From positions 1 to 59,777 of the forward strand of contig JAMLGK010000019.1 of NCBI GenBank assembly GCA_023957995.1: DNA of 59,777 bases, in the 5' to 3' direction. Source of the stretch: Microthrixaceae bacterium (GTDB taxonomy: Bacteria; Actinomycetota; Acidimicrobiia; Acidimicrobiales; Microtrichaceae). Positions 41,601-50,093 of the stretch are shown here, one piece after another. Positions within the stretch are counted from its first letter, which is position 1, and each line of letters opens with the position of its first letter. The notes under the pieces were generated by a model that was not told the DNA's origin, made no database searches, and saw only the letters and a program-made list of their open reading frames with translations. The position numbers were made by a program, and so were the translations under genes.

Positions 41601-42530
41601 GGCGAACATCCGACGGCGCTGGGCATGGAGCAGCGTCAGCGAGTTGGCCACGGTGACCATGCCCACCAACAGCGCCAGCACACCGAAACCGGTCACCAGG
41701 ACACGAACCAGGGTGAAGCTCCGGGTGAGCGACTCCTGTGCGTGCACCGCTGCAGTGGCCCCGTCGGTCACCTCCACACCGGGTCCCGCCATGGCGCCTA
41801 TCTGCGACATCACGGCATCCACGTCAGCGCCGTCATCGGTCCTCACGGCGATCCGGTTGTCGTCGAGCGGTTGGTCCAGCATCAGGCGGGACTCCTCGGT
41901 GGTCATCACCACCAGGCTCGAACCCTCCGCGCGCCCCGCCGAGGCCGAGTCCGCGATCCCCACCACCTCGTACTCGCCGAGCTTGGCCAACCCTGCGACG
42001 CGCACCTCGTCACCGATGTCGACGCCAGCCACCTCAGCGGTGTGGGAATCGACCACCACCTCGCCATCGGAGCTCGGAGCCACACCGGAGCTGAGCACGA
42101 GGTTCGACACCTCGGGGTCCTCGGGCCAGTTCATGAGCAATGGCTGTTCGGAGAGTCCGGGCGCAGCGACGGGAACCCCCGAGGCGTCCAGCACCGTGGC
42201 GGTGCCCTCCAGGCGGTGCGACACGGTGTCGACGCCGTCCACACCCGAGGCGAGCTCCGCCAGGGCGGAGGGCACCAGGCGGCGCACCTTCTCGAGCGGC
42301 GACTCGTAGGCCACCTCTCCTTCGATCACGATCTCGGCCTGGTCCGCCGATACCGAAGCAAGCTGATCCAGCCCTGAACCGATGCGGCCCAGCAGTCCCA
42401 GGGTGCCTGCCAGATAGCCGACACCGAGGGCGATCGAGAGACCCGCCAGGAGCAATCGGCGGCGCTGTCTCAACAGAGCGCGCAACACGACGAAACGGCG
42501 CCCCCTGCGGGCGTTGGACCCTCGTCGCAT
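38613..42530 (-). CDS. giant FtsX/MacB-like permease with C-terminal PH-like domain
   Basis: 1305 residues. Residues 1-~860 hold an N-terminal helix, MacB-type periplasmic domains and two FtsX permease modules (LTLLHAQRRRMFAGFRLVGAS and NTLVLSVGERRREFGLLRVAG are the typical cytosolic turns). There follow ~280 residues of disordered Pro/Ala/Glu sequence with micro-repeats (VPSEPVPSEP, TAGVPGTAGVPATA) and an Arg-rich patch. The last ~110 residues (QQRWAAVLHSMNAALASGEQVDSL... split, then TDRRLLVVAERPGRMAV) resemble a bacterial PH-like domain. No ABC ATPase is adjacent. It may export lipid or lipoprotein; the fused tail is unusual. Confidence 0.82.
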   Translation of the reverse strand: MRRGSNARRGRRFVVLRALLRQRRRLLLAGLSIALGVGYLAGTLGLLGRIGSGLDQLASVSADQAEIVIEGEVAYESPLEKVRRLVPSALAELASGVDGVDTVSHRLEGTATVLDASGVPVAAPGLSEQPLLMNWPEDPEVSNLVLSSGVAPSSDGEVVVDSHTAEVAGVDIGDEVRVAGLAKLGEYEVVGIADSASAGRAEGSSLVVMTTEESRLMLDQPLDDNRIAVRTDDGADVDAVMSQIGAMAGPGVEVTDGATAAVHAQESLTRSFTLVRVLVTGFGVLALLVGMVTVANSLTLLHAQRRRMFAGFRLVGASRGQLRRAALGEAVILAAVSALVGVPLGLLLAVLIERALGTMGTAVPTAGPLLTPQAALAAAGIGLLATLTAAWRPVRNACGVAPIEAVAETEPRSSRRWSPMVVATSRAAVLAVAAAAVGTIAGATVRDTAIAAAVTFVAVLILGLLPTLLARAVSATIRVLPLRPRPLRVVAARDALRNPRRTAATTAAVLLAAAVVSSLAVFLQSFTASLDDAVDGLVTADLVVDSETFTRGGLPADLVEQLGFVEGVEASSGWQLGRGTVNGFAVRMTGLDGASATEVVAPGFVGGTPDGIEPDSAWISESLAERSGLGVGDLLPVTFYSGGFENLEVSAVYDNGGPVLGDVVTDRAVLTRQVPATTDLAALVKTDGTEATAARVSELATSYGVTAVTTPQEFVGDRGEVLRGFERVVLWMLLFTLLQALVGVVNTLVLSVGERRREFGLLRVAGASRRAVLRMVLLEGVSFSSVGTLLGIAAGTGAAALAVWALASLGLGVFSMPVATVVAIALVALVAGVAASWIPARMASAVPPLEALADTGSELGRRVGALSAAPERVTAPAVAVPEPIAGGPATAGVPGTAGVPATAVAAPEPVVVGAQVPPPFDPSRLPAPVVLAADERIEADRILSVAVLDGSSVTTLAADSAEAAALLELYGLVGDGTQGSPRFATEVAGSPTIAAAGAEESSAQPDSEQDSAATAIGMLLSEALFGEPVPSEPVPSEPTATTGTAQPVVTPPPFHGVPGQPVGGASEATPVPPEPWSDTDRGGHEQDGSELEGSAPAERGREQRRGLRRSRRRDPADRRPPRRVRRGSLPAAAEGWVAPSPEHDAESQQPAPDTAAPDTPASDTAATSATAAAQPSGSTAVPGPDMASVVARLDAHTQQRWAAVLHSMNAALASGEQVDSLVCGRVHAAPAAVSRTDRRLLVVAERPGRMAVESLHPVATGVVVRPGPAGTVVVVLIDRGRPLEVTDVTDTAAAEALVLRDALKR

Positions 42531-42629
42531 GGAAACCGAGAGTACTCCCGGCCAGCCACATCACTGGCGCCACCACCACAATCAGTGACTATTACCCACT
42601 GCTCGCCACGCGCTGGTGGGTCGGACGCC

Positions 42630-43748
42630 CTATCCGGTGACGACTTCCATGAGCCCGTCCACGTCGCTCGACACCAGAGCACCCAGGCCTCCGTCGCCAT
42701 CGGTGACCAGCGCCCACCAGGATCGGCCCTCTCCGAGGCGGTCGAGCACGACCCGCACGGTTTCTCCGGGTTCGACGCGGGGCAGTGTCACCAACGACTC
42801 AGCGATCGATGTGGCAGGCACCAGAACCCGCTGGGCGGGAGGGATTCGACTGATCCCGTCACGTGTGACCAGTGCAGTGATCGTGTTCCTGCGGTCGGCC
42901 AGCGGGACGAACGGCGAACCCGGATGTGCGGACAACCTGGATTCGGCGTCAGCGACGCTCCCGGTGGGCCCGAGCGGAGCGGGGAGGTCGCGGCGGAGAT
43001 CGGCGACCGTGAGTTCGAGCAGCTCCGGTGCGGGTGCCGCACCGGACCACTCGGCACGAGCGGCCACGAACAGGAACAGCGAGAGTGCGAGGATCCACAT
43101 ACCTGACCAGAGCGCAAAGTTGAACATGATCCAGACCGAAGCGGCGGCCATGACCCCCGCGAGGATCTGGCCCCACAGGGCAGAAACCCTCGTCGCACGG
43201 ATCTTCCGACCCAGCCTCCGCCACAGCACGGCGCGAAGGATCCGTCCACCGTCGAGGGGAAACGCCGGGATCAGGTTGGAAACGGCGAGCACCGCATTGA
43301 TGCCCGACAACCACACCAGCAGCCCGAGCAGCACCTCGGATCCCTCGACCCGCCAGGTTCCCCAGGCCGCACCGGCCAGAACCAGACTGCACAGAGCACT
43401 CATCGCGGGACCGGCCAGCGCGATCCGGAACTCGGAGCCCGGATCGTCCGCATCACCCTCGAGCTTCGCCACCCCACCGAAGAGCCAGAGGGTGATCTCG
43501 CGCACCCGGACGTTGTTGCGCTGCGCCACCCAGCTGTGTCCGACCTCGTGGGCGACCAGCGAGGCGAGGAATCCGGCCACACCCACCACGCCGGCGAACC
43601 AGTAGGCCGACCGGGGGTGATCGGGTGCGATGTTGGGAAGGGAGATCTGGGCCAGCGACACCGCCAGCACGGCAGCGACCGCCATCACCCAGAGATTGAT
43701 GCCGATCGGCACGCCGAAAAGGCGGCCGAGGGTGAGGTGCGATCGCAT
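42630..43748 (-). CDS. site-2 protease family (M50) membrane protease
   Basis: 372 residues from ATG 43748. Zinc-binding HEVGH in SLVAHEVGHSWVAQ and NLIPAFPLDGGRILRA (Asp ligand) are the S2P signatures, set in about six membrane helices. The C-terminal half has two degenerate CBS-like segments (VPLADRRNTITALVTRDGI, RSWWALVTDGDGGLGALV), as in the SpoIVFB/CBS subtype, which cleaves membrane substrates under ligand control. The substrate is unknown. It is divergent from the malonyl-CoA decarboxylase gene. Confidence 0.9.
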   Translation of the reverse strand: MRSHLTLGRLFGVPIGINLWVMAVAAVLAVSLAQISLPNIAPDHPRSAYWFAGVVGVAGFLASLVAHEVGHSWVAQRNNVRVREITLWLFGGVAKLEGDADDPGSEFRIALAGPAMSALCSLVLAGAAWGTWRVEGSEVLLGLLVWLSGINAVLAVSNLIPAFPLDGGRILRAVLWRRLGRKIRATRVSALWGQILAGVMAAASVWIMFNFALWSGMWILALSLFLFVAARAEWSGAAPAPELLELTVADLRRDLPAPLGPTGSVADAESRLSAHPGSPFVPLADRRNTITALVTRDGISRIPPAQRVLVPATSIAESLVTLPRVEPGETVRVVLDRLGEGRSWWALVTDGDGGLGALVSSDVDGLMEVVTG

Positions 43749-43855
43749 GGAAGCGAAGGCTACCCAGCGACGCTGGCCATCGGTTGTCAGCCCCGACCCG
43801 GTTGGATCCCGACCGGCGTTTGTCCGGGACGACCCGTCGGCCACATCATGGGCGT

Positions 43856-44788
43856 GTGCAACAGCGCCGCCCCTCGACCGACGATCAGCCCGACACCGTC
43901 GGCGACAACGGGGGTGGCACCGCTGAACTGATCGATCAGCGAACAGAGCTGCTGGCCCGATTGGGCCGGGCGGCCCCCGAGGTGCGCTCACTCACGAACC
44001 GACTCGACAAGCGGCTGGAAAATGGGCTCACAGTGCGTGGCCTCGACCCCACCGATGCCGCCGATCGTCGGCTGGCGGTCCGCCTCGCGCGCTCCGAACC
44101 GGTGAATCCGCTCCGATCCGATGCAGACCTCGAACGCAGGCTCGCACCCGATCGACAGGTGTTCGTGATCGAGCACCCTGACCTGGTCGACAGACCCCTG
44201 AACGTGCTCTGGGTCGCCCTCTGCGAGCAACTCCCCGACCGGTTGGACCAGATCCTCGACGTCGGGGTCGCCGAGATCGACCCGTCCGGCGCCACGGTGG
44301 CGGTGTTCTATTCGGTCTGGGTGGTCGAGAAGGCCTTCGCCGGGATCGGCCGGGCATCGGAACTGGTGGCCGGAGCGTCGGCGGCACTCGAGAGGTCCCA
44401 CCCGCACATCGATTTGCAGACAACGATGTCACCGGTGCCCGGATTCCGTGAATGGCACCGGATCCACGGGACCTCCGGGGCCGGGGAACCGACCGGGAAT
44501 CCCGACCTCGGGAGTGCCTGCGCGCGCTACCTCACCTCGCTGTCGCCCGAGGGTGTACCCCTCGATCCGGTGGCCCGGTTCCACCTGGGCAACGGTGCGC
44601 GGCTGCTACGGGTGATACCCGATGCAGACGATTCCGAACTCGGCCTCGAGCGAGCATTCGGTCTCATGGCCAACTACCGCTACGCGCCGGAGGATCTCGA
44701 GGCCAACCGGACGCTGCTGGCCCGTGGCGTGGTACCGACGGGTGAACAGGTCGCAGCGCTGCTGGACCGGCCCGCGACCGACGGCTAG
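43856..44788 (+). CDS. malonyl-CoA decarboxylase, compact form
   Basis: 310 residues from GTG 43856 (family usually 420-490). The catalytic half is recognisable: RQVFVIEHPDLVDRPLNVLW, VAVFYSVWVVEKAFAGIG, TTMSPVPGFREWHRIH, VARFHLGNGARLLRV with the catalytic His, and AFGLMANYRYAPEDLEAN. It converts malonyl-CoA to acetyl-CoA and CO2. The N-terminal helical domain is short and an insertion after FREW is reduced. Its stop shares CTAG with the stop of the convergent AcpS-like gene. Confidence 0.83.
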   Translation: MQQRRPSTDDQPDTVGDNGGGTAELIDQRTELLARLGRAAPEVRSLTNRLDKRLENGLTVRGLDPTDAADRRLAVRLARSEPVNPLRSDADLERRLAPDRQVFVIEHPDLVDRPLNVLWVALCEQLPDRLDQILDVGVAEIDPSGATVAVFYSVWVVEKAFAGIGRASELVAGASAALERSHPHIDLQTTMSPVPGFREWHRIHGTSGAGEPTGNPDLGSACARYLTSLSPEGVPLDPVARFHLGNGARLLRVIPDADDSELGLERAFGLMANYRYAPEDLEANRTLLARGVVPTGEQVAALLDRPATDG

Positions 44789-45420
44789 CGGTCCCGGCTC
44801 CAACGCAGCGCCACGAGACCCGCGGCCAACCCGCCGTCGTGGCTCAGCGACACCAACCAGTCCGGTCGGCTGCCTCCCGAACCGTCGCGCCCTTCGGTCC
44901 AGCCGGGCCATCTCGACCGGGCGGGCCCTTCCAACCGCCCCGCACGATGGTCGGCCCCTGCCAGAACCGAATCAGACACGGTCAGGGTCGGCGCGGTGCC
45001 CGGGGACCCCAGTATCTCGATGCCGCCCAGGAGTTCCGCCACGCCGTCGGGCCACTCGATCTGGGCCGACCCACCATGCCGTTGCCGCCCGTGACCTGCG
45101 GCTGCTACCTCGTCGCCGGGTTCGATGCCCCTGGGTTCGATGCCCCTGGGTTCGATGTCGCTGAGTTCGATCCCGAGCGCGACAGAACGCGCCCGATGAC
45201 CGAGCAGGGAGAGAACGGCCCGCTTGGCGGCCAGACGGGCCGCCAAGCCGGGCAGAGGATCGGAACGGGCGCTGAGCTCGCGGACTTCGCGTGGCGTCAT
45301 CGCCGACGCGACCGGCTCGCCCCAGGGAGCGGCCAGCGAGTCCACCAGTGCACGGACCCTGTCGATCACGACGACCTCGCTCAGCGCGAGAAGGGACCCA
45401 TCCGGTGGCACCGGCTCCAT
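44785..45420 (-). CDS. AcpS-like (4'-phosphopantetheinyl transferase fold) protein, divergent active site
   Basis: 211 residues. LPGLAARLAAKRAVLSLLG and WLVSLSHDGGLAAGLVAL align with the AcpS fAAKEA...KALG and HVSLSH segments, and LSEVVVIDRVRALV with the N-terminal GxDiveixR. Two metal-site residues differ: the Asp of the first motif is Glu and the Glu of KEA is Arg. A hydrophilic insertion holds GIEPRGIEPG repeats from 15-bp tandem units. It may be a non-catalytic or altered relative of holo-ACP synthase. It is 31 nt after the csp gene. Confidence 0.65.
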   Translation of the reverse strand: MEPVPPDGSLLALSEVVVIDRVRALVDSLAAPWGEPVASAMTPREVRELSARSDPLPGLAARLAAKRAVLSLLGHRARSVALGIELSDIEPRGIEPRGIEPGDEVAAAGHGRQRHGGSAQIEWPDGVAELLGGIEILGSPGTAPTLTVSDSVLAGADHRAGRLEGPARSRWPGWTEGRDGSGGSRPDWLVSLSHDGGLAAGLVALRWSRDR

Positions 45421-45451
45421 TTGGGATCCGCGGATGCCCGCGGGAGGCAGA

Positions 45452-45658
45452 TCAGACTGCGCGTACGTTGAGGGCCTCGGGACCCTTGCGGCCGGGGCCG
45501 ACCTCGAACTCCACGGCCTGGCCCTCTTCGAGGGACTTGTAGCCCTCGCCGGAGATGTTGGAGAAGTGGACGAACACGTCGTCCTCACCCTCGCGTGAGA
45601 TGAAGCCGTAGCCCTTCTCGTTGTTGAAGAACTTGACGGTTCCGCTGGAGACACTCAT
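45452..45658 (-). CDS. CspA-type cold-shock protein
   Basis: 68 residues with the RNA-binding motifs KGYGFIS and DVFVHFS. It binds single-stranded RNA and melts structure. ATG 45658 was chosen as the family start. A TAGACT box at 45732-45737 (minus strand) would give a leader of about 65 nt. Divergent from the PadR gene. Confidence 0.95.
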   Translation of the reverse strand: MSVSSGTVKFFNNEKGYGFISREGEDDVFVHFSNISGEGYKSLEEGQAVEFEVGPGRKGPEALNVRAV

Positions 45659-45791
45659 TGCACTTACTTTCTGTCTGTACGGGGGCACTGCGCACCCGTG
45701 GGTTACCGGGGGACTTCGCCCGGCACCCGCCAGTCTAGGTGACCGGTTCGCCAAATCGCGACAGGATCCCACCGACCTCGATTCCTCAGAT

Positions 45792-45832
45792 CCTAGTAGA
45801 CACCTTTGGTTTCTATGTATAGGCTTTCTAGG
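45792..45832 (+). promoter_or_regulatory. PadR promoter with nested inverted repeats
   Basis: CCTAG (45792-45796) and CTAGG (45828-45832) flank CTAT-GT-ATAG (45813-45822). A TAGGCT -10-like box (45820-45825) lies 8 nt before the ATG. The arrangement suits autorepression by PadR. Confidence 0.45.
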
Positions 45833-45833
45833 T

Positions 45834-46175
45834 ATGAGACACAAGCAACAGATCCGGGGGCACCTCGACCTGCTGACCCTCTCGGTGCTCGCAGACGGCC
45901 CCCTTCACGGATATGCCGTGATCGAGAGACTCAGAGCCCGCAGCGGCGAAGTGTTCGACCTACCAGAGGGAAGCATGTACCCGGCGCTTCATCGACTCGA
46001 GCGATCCGACCTCATCACCGCCGAGTGGTCGTCGGTTCAGGGTCGACGCCGCAAGACCTACCGCCTGACCGACCGGGGTCGACGTGCGCTCTCCGCTCAG
46101 CGTCGCGACTGGGAGGAATTCGCAACCGCTGTCCGCTCTGTCGTTGGAGGTGCCCCATGGCCAGCTACGAACTGA
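45834..46175 (+). CDS. PadR-family transcriptional regulator
   Basis: 113 residues. The winged helix with [23 protein letters not shown], the recognition region [17 protein letters not shown], and wing [18 protein letters not shown] are the PadR-s1 pattern. It overlaps the downstream membrane-protein gene by 19 nt, the standard PadR/target arrangement, so it probably represses this operon until an effector binds. Confidence 0.93.
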   Translation: MRHKQQIRGHLDLLTLSVLADGPLHGYAVIERLRARSGEVFDLPEGSMYPALHRLERSDLITAEWSSVQGRRRKTYRLTDRGRRALSAQRRDWEEFATAVRSVVGGAPWPATN

Positions 46176-47014
46176 TCGAGCAGTACGTCGACCGGCTCCG
46201 ACGTGACATCTCCTGGCGACAGGACGGCGATGCCATCGTCGACGAAGTCGCAGATCACCTGACCACCGCAGTGGAACATCGGGTCGCGGCCGGAACGTCG
46301 GCGGAGGTGGCCCAGGGTGAGGTACTCGAGCGGTTCGGGGATTCCGGGGACCTTGCGCTCGAGTTCGCGACGACCCGCAGGGGCGGGGTCGCTCTGCCGA
46401 CCCAGGAGACCCGCACCGCCGGAGCATTCGCATTCGTGTCAGCTGTTCTGTGGGTGGCTGCCACTGTCGGCTGGGTCGGCGCGGCGGCACTCGACAAGGC
46501 CAGCGGCAGTTGGGACACCCCCGAGGTGGTTCTGTTCGGAGTGGCAACTCTGAGCCTCGTCGCTGCGACTGCCACGTTCGTGATCACGATGTACGGAATC
46601 GGACGACGTGTGGGGGGCCTCGGAGTGCTCGGTGTTGTGGCCGTCGCAATTGCGTCGCTCGGAGTGCTCGCATCGGTCATGTCCTGGTTCCTGATCGGCT
46701 GGCAGATCCCACTTGCGATCGGTACCGCCTTGTTCGCGATCCTCGTTGCGCGAACGAGTATCGCTCCACGCCTGCCGATCATTCTGATGGGGTCCGCCTG
46801 GCCATCAGGGCTGCTCGTGTGGGGCGGTCTGAGATTGCAGGAGGTCGGCACACCGGACCAGTGGGGCGACTACTGGATCGCCAGCGGGCTGGGCGGTCTG
46901 GTCGGAGTCACCCTCACCGTCGCGGCCATGGTGACCCTGGGACGGTGGCTGACCGGTGAAGAGGCCGTGCTCACATCCCCGCTGGATGTTCGGCAATCGA
47001 CCATGCAGGGCTGA
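46157..47014 (+). CDS. HAAS-domain multi-pass membrane protein, PadR partner
   Basis: 285 residues. The N-terminal ~70 residues ([18 protein letters not shown], then VADHLTTAVEHRVAAG and LERFGDSGDLALEF) form the helical HAAS/permease-prefix domain seen next to PadR regulators. It is followed by about six to seven membrane helices. It probably senses or responds to envelope stress; substrate unknown. Convergent with trkH. Confidence 0.8.
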   Translation: MASYELIEQYVDRLRRDISWRQDGDAIVDEVADHLTTAVEHRVAAGTSAEVAQGEVLERFGDSGDLALEFATTRRGGVALPTQETRTAGAFAFVSAVLWVAATVGWVGAAALDKASGSWDTPEVVLFGVATLSLVAATATFVITMYGIGRRVGGLGVLGVVAVAIASLGVLASVMSWFLIGWQIPLAIGTALFAILVARTSIAPRLPIILMGSAWPSGLLVWGGLRLQEVGTPDQWGDYWIASGLGGLVGVTLTVAAMVTLGRWLTGEEAVLTSPLDVRQSTMQG

Positions 47015-47028
47015 CCGCGCAGGTCGAC

Positions 47029-48552
47029 TCAGCGCGAGCGCACCCGCCGACCAAGCCAATTGGCGGCAACGACGAGGCTCAGCACCATCGGGAACACCTC
47101 GAGTCTGCCAATCAGCATCAAAGCGGCAAGGATCATCCGCTCCGGGCCCGAGTAGACCGCGAAGCTCGAGGCCGGCCCCGCCTCCCCCAGCGCGGGACCC
47201 ATGTTGCCCATGGCGCTGACCGCGCCGGAGAACCCTGTGAGGATGTCGTTTCCGGCCAGGGTGAGCGCGAGCGTCGCGGCCATCACGATCACGACGTAGA
47301 GCAGGACGAAACCCGCGATGCGACCCACGACGGCGTCGCCCACGACCTCCCTGCCCTGTTTCACCGGCAGTTCGATGCGTGGTCGCTCCGCTCGACGCAG
47401 TTCGCGCCAGGCCACCCCGGCCATCACCTGGGCCCTCAACACCTTCATGCCGCCAGAGGTGGACCCCGTCATGCCACCCACCCACATGAACAAGAGGAGC
47501 ACCACCTGGGCCGCTGGAGCCCACAGCGCGAAGTCACCGGGCGAACCGGCCCCTGTGGCGTTGCCGAAGCCGGTCGAGGTGCCGAGGGTGACCACGTTGA
47601 ACGCAGCCATCCGGAGCGACTCGCCGAATGCACTGCCGGTGGTGGTCAGGAAGACGGTCACCGCCGCGATGCCGACGAACAATCCCGTCACATAGGCGCG
47701 GAACTCCGAATTGCGCAGGTAGTCGAGCGGTCGACCCTTCAGTGCGGCGTAGAGAAGGGTGAACGACGCTCCCCCGATGACCATGCCGATGATCAGCACC
47801 ACCTCGACCGCGACGGAGTCATAGGCCCCGATCGAAGCCGCCTCGGGAGCAAAGCCCCCGGTGGAGACCAGGGCGAGCGACAGACCGGCTGCATCGAACC
47901 AACCGATCCCCGTCACGAACAGCGCCACCGCCGAGGCGATCGTGAAGATCACGTACACGGCCCAGAGGCGTTTGGCGGTCTCACTGACCCGTGGCGCCAA
48001 TCGGTCCGAGGTCGGCCCCGGTGCCTCCGCTCGGATCAGTTCCAGCCCACCGACGCCGAGGAACGGCAACACCGCCACTGCCAGAACGATGATGCCCATA
48101 CCCCCGAACCACTGCGTCATCTGGCGCCAGAACAACAATCCGGGCGTGGCATCGGCGAAGTCAGCGGCGGAGAAGATGCTGGATCCCGAACACGTGAATC
48201 CCGAGATCGACTCGAACAGGGCACCCTCGAACGATCCCAACAGGCCGGTGAACAGGTAGGGCAGGGCTCCGGCCACGGCCGTGATCACCCAGGACAGGCT
48301 CACGGCCACGAACACAGCTCGCGGGTTGAGCTCCTCCCCCACCCGGCTACCTCGCCTCATCGCCTCACCGACCAGCGCGGTCACCCCTGCAGCCAGAATC
48401 AGACCCGCGGCGCCATGGCCGCCCTCGATCACATCAACGCCGGCGCACACGACCATCCCGGCCGAGGTGAACACGAGTGACAGCCCCGCCATGTGGACCC
48501 AGACGCTGCGCACCCGGCGCAGTGGCGTCCCCAGAGCGATGGGTGCGGTCAT
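47029..48552 (-). CDS. trkH: TrkH-type potassium channel subunit (copy 1)
   Basis: 507 residues from ATG 48552 (overlaps the upstream stop as ATGA). Four pore loops with the filter glycines: SISGFTCSGSS, LVSTGGFAPE, LGTSTGFGN and SAMGNMGPALG. It moves K+ across the membrane under control of TrkA. It is the last gene of trkA-trkH2-trkH1. Confidence 0.92.
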   Translation of the reverse strand: MTAPIALGTPLRRVRSVWVHMAGLSLVFTSAGMVVCAGVDVIEGGHGAAGLILAAGVTALVGEAMRRGSRVGEELNPRAVFVAVSLSWVITAVAGALPYLFTGLLGSFEGALFESISGFTCSGSSIFSAADFADATPGLLFWRQMTQWFGGMGIIVLAVAVLPFLGVGGLELIRAEAPGPTSDRLAPRVSETAKRLWAVYVIFTIASAVALFVTGIGWFDAAGLSLALVSTGGFAPEAASIGAYDSVAVEVVLIIGMVIGGASFTLLYAALKGRPLDYLRNSEFRAYVTGLFVGIAAVTVFLTTTGSAFGESLRMAAFNVVTLGTSTGFGNATGAGSPGDFALWAPAAQVVLLLFMWVGGMTGSTSGGMKVLRAQVMAGVAWRELRRAERPRIELPVKQGREVVGDAVVGRIAGFVLLYVVIVMAATLALTLAGNDILTGFSGAVSAMGNMGPALGEAGPASSFAVYSGPERMILAALMLIGRLEVFPMVLSLVVAANWLGRRVRSR

Positions 48553-50093
48553 CGCCCTGAACCCGCTGCCCGGGGCCGCATGGCGCGGATCCTCTTGACC
48601 GGCCAGGAGACCAATGACACCACGCCGTCGAGAAGCGGGTACAGCTCGATGCGACCCGCGAACATCAACAGACCCACCACCACGACCGCGTCCGCGCCGA
48701 TCACGGTCACCGGTTGACCCACACCCAGGTCGCCCAGGGCCGGACCGTAGGTCGCCAGTGCGCTGATCGAGCCCGACAGAGCGGTGACCACGTCGGTGCC
48801 CGCGGCGGCCAACGCCACGAACCCCACCGCAGCGGTGCCCAGGTAGAGCACCTGGTATCCCAGCACACGCTGCAGCAGCGACTCGGGCACGACCTCCTTG
48901 CCCACCCTCACCACGCGCACCAGACGTGGGTGGAGCTGGGTCTGGAGCTCGCGCCACAGGTAGCTGAACAGCGCCATCCCGCGCACGATCCGGAACCCGC
49001 CGCCCATGGAACCCGACATCGCCCCGACGCCGATGAGCACCACCAGCATCATCTGCATTCCGGGCTGCCACTGCGACCAGTCCGCCACCCAGTGACCGGT
49101 CGACGACACAGCCGAGGTCGCCGTGAACGCCGAGATCCGAACCGTGTCGAGGAACCCGTCACCCGGTCGCTGCAGCACGGCGATCAAGGCGGTGGCGCCG
49201 GAGATCAGGGCGCAGTACACCCAGAACTCGCGCGCACCGAGTATCCGCGACGTCTGACCGCGGAGCACCGACCACACCACGGCCAGCGACAGTCCGCCGA
49301 GGAACATGCCGGCCACTCCCATCCACTCGACGAGGGACGAGTCGAAGAACCCGAACGACCCACCGTGGTTGGCGAACCCACCGGTGGAGATCGTGGTGAA
49401 CGCGTAGCTGAGCGCATCGAAGGGTCCCATTCCCGCCAACAGGAACAGGACCGCCCCGATCGCGGTCAGTCCTGCGTAGAGGGCCAGGTAGCGCCCCAGC
49501 AGTCGCTTCACATGTCCCGAGGTGAGGTGCGACACGCCGGTCGGCAGTCGGGTCTGGGCATCTGCGGGCCCGCTCACCCCCAGGAACGGCAGAACCGCGA
49601 TGATCGTCGCAAGGGCCGCGAAGCCACCTATCCACTGGCTGCTGGCGCGCCAGAACAGGATCCCCCGCGATTCGACCTCGGGGTCGGTCAACACCGTCAG
49701 AGCCGTGGTCGTGAAGCCCGACGTGGACTCCATGACGGCGCCCTCCAGGTCCGTTATCGCCCCGGTCACGAGGTAGGTGACCGTCGACGCGGCGATCATC
49801 GAGGCCAACGCAAGTGCCGCTGTGCGCAGCGATGCCCTGGGTGTGATCCGCTCCGGCAGCTCGAACTGCCAACGCAGGAACAGCCCCAGCGTGCCGACCG
49901 CCGATCCGCAGAGCGCGAGCTCGACCACGTCCCGGGAACTGCTCGTGAGCCCGACCAGCGCCGAGACCACCAGACCGACCCCGGTCACCATCAGTGCCAG
50001 ACCGGCGATGTTCAGTTCCGCGGACCGGCGCCGTTGGACGCGCCAGGGGATCTCGGCCGCGCCGGGCGCCGACCGGTCACCGGCGGAGTTCAC
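48549..50093 (-). CDS. TrkH-type cation channel subunit (copy 2) with altered first filter
   Basis: 514 residues, GTG start overlapping the trkA stop (GTGA). Pore loops: STSGFTTTALTV, ISTGGFANHG, VSSTGHWVAD and ALATYGPALG. In the first, the filter Gly of SGFTTTG is Ala (codon 49701-49703). In plant HKT transporters Ser at this place favours Na+ over K+, so this copy may have different selectivity. That is inference; the substitution is directly visible. Confidence 0.9.
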   Translation of the reverse strand: MNSAGDRSAPGAAEIPWRVQRRRSAELNIAGLALMVTGVGLVVSALVGLTSSSRDVVELALCGSAVGTLGLFLRWQFELPERITPRASLRTAALALASMIAASTVTYLVTGAITDLEGAVMESTSGFTTTALTVLTDPEVESRGILFWRASSQWIGGFAALATIIAVLPFLGVSGPADAQTRLPTGVSHLTSGHVKRLLGRYLALYAGLTAIGAVLFLLAGMGPFDALSYAFTTISTGGFANHGGSFGFFDSSLVEWMGVAGMFLGGLSLAVVWSVLRGQTSRILGAREFWVYCALISGATALIAVLQRPGDGFLDTVRISAFTATSAVSSTGHWVADWSQWQPGMQMMLVVLIGVGAMSGSMGGGFRIVRGMALFSYLWRELQTQLHPRLVRVVRVGKEVVPESLLQRVLGYQVLYLGTAAVGFVALAAAGTDVVTALSGSISALATYGPALGDLGVGQPVTVIGADAVVVVGLLMFAGRIELYPLLDGVVSLVSWPVKRIRAMRPRAAGSGR

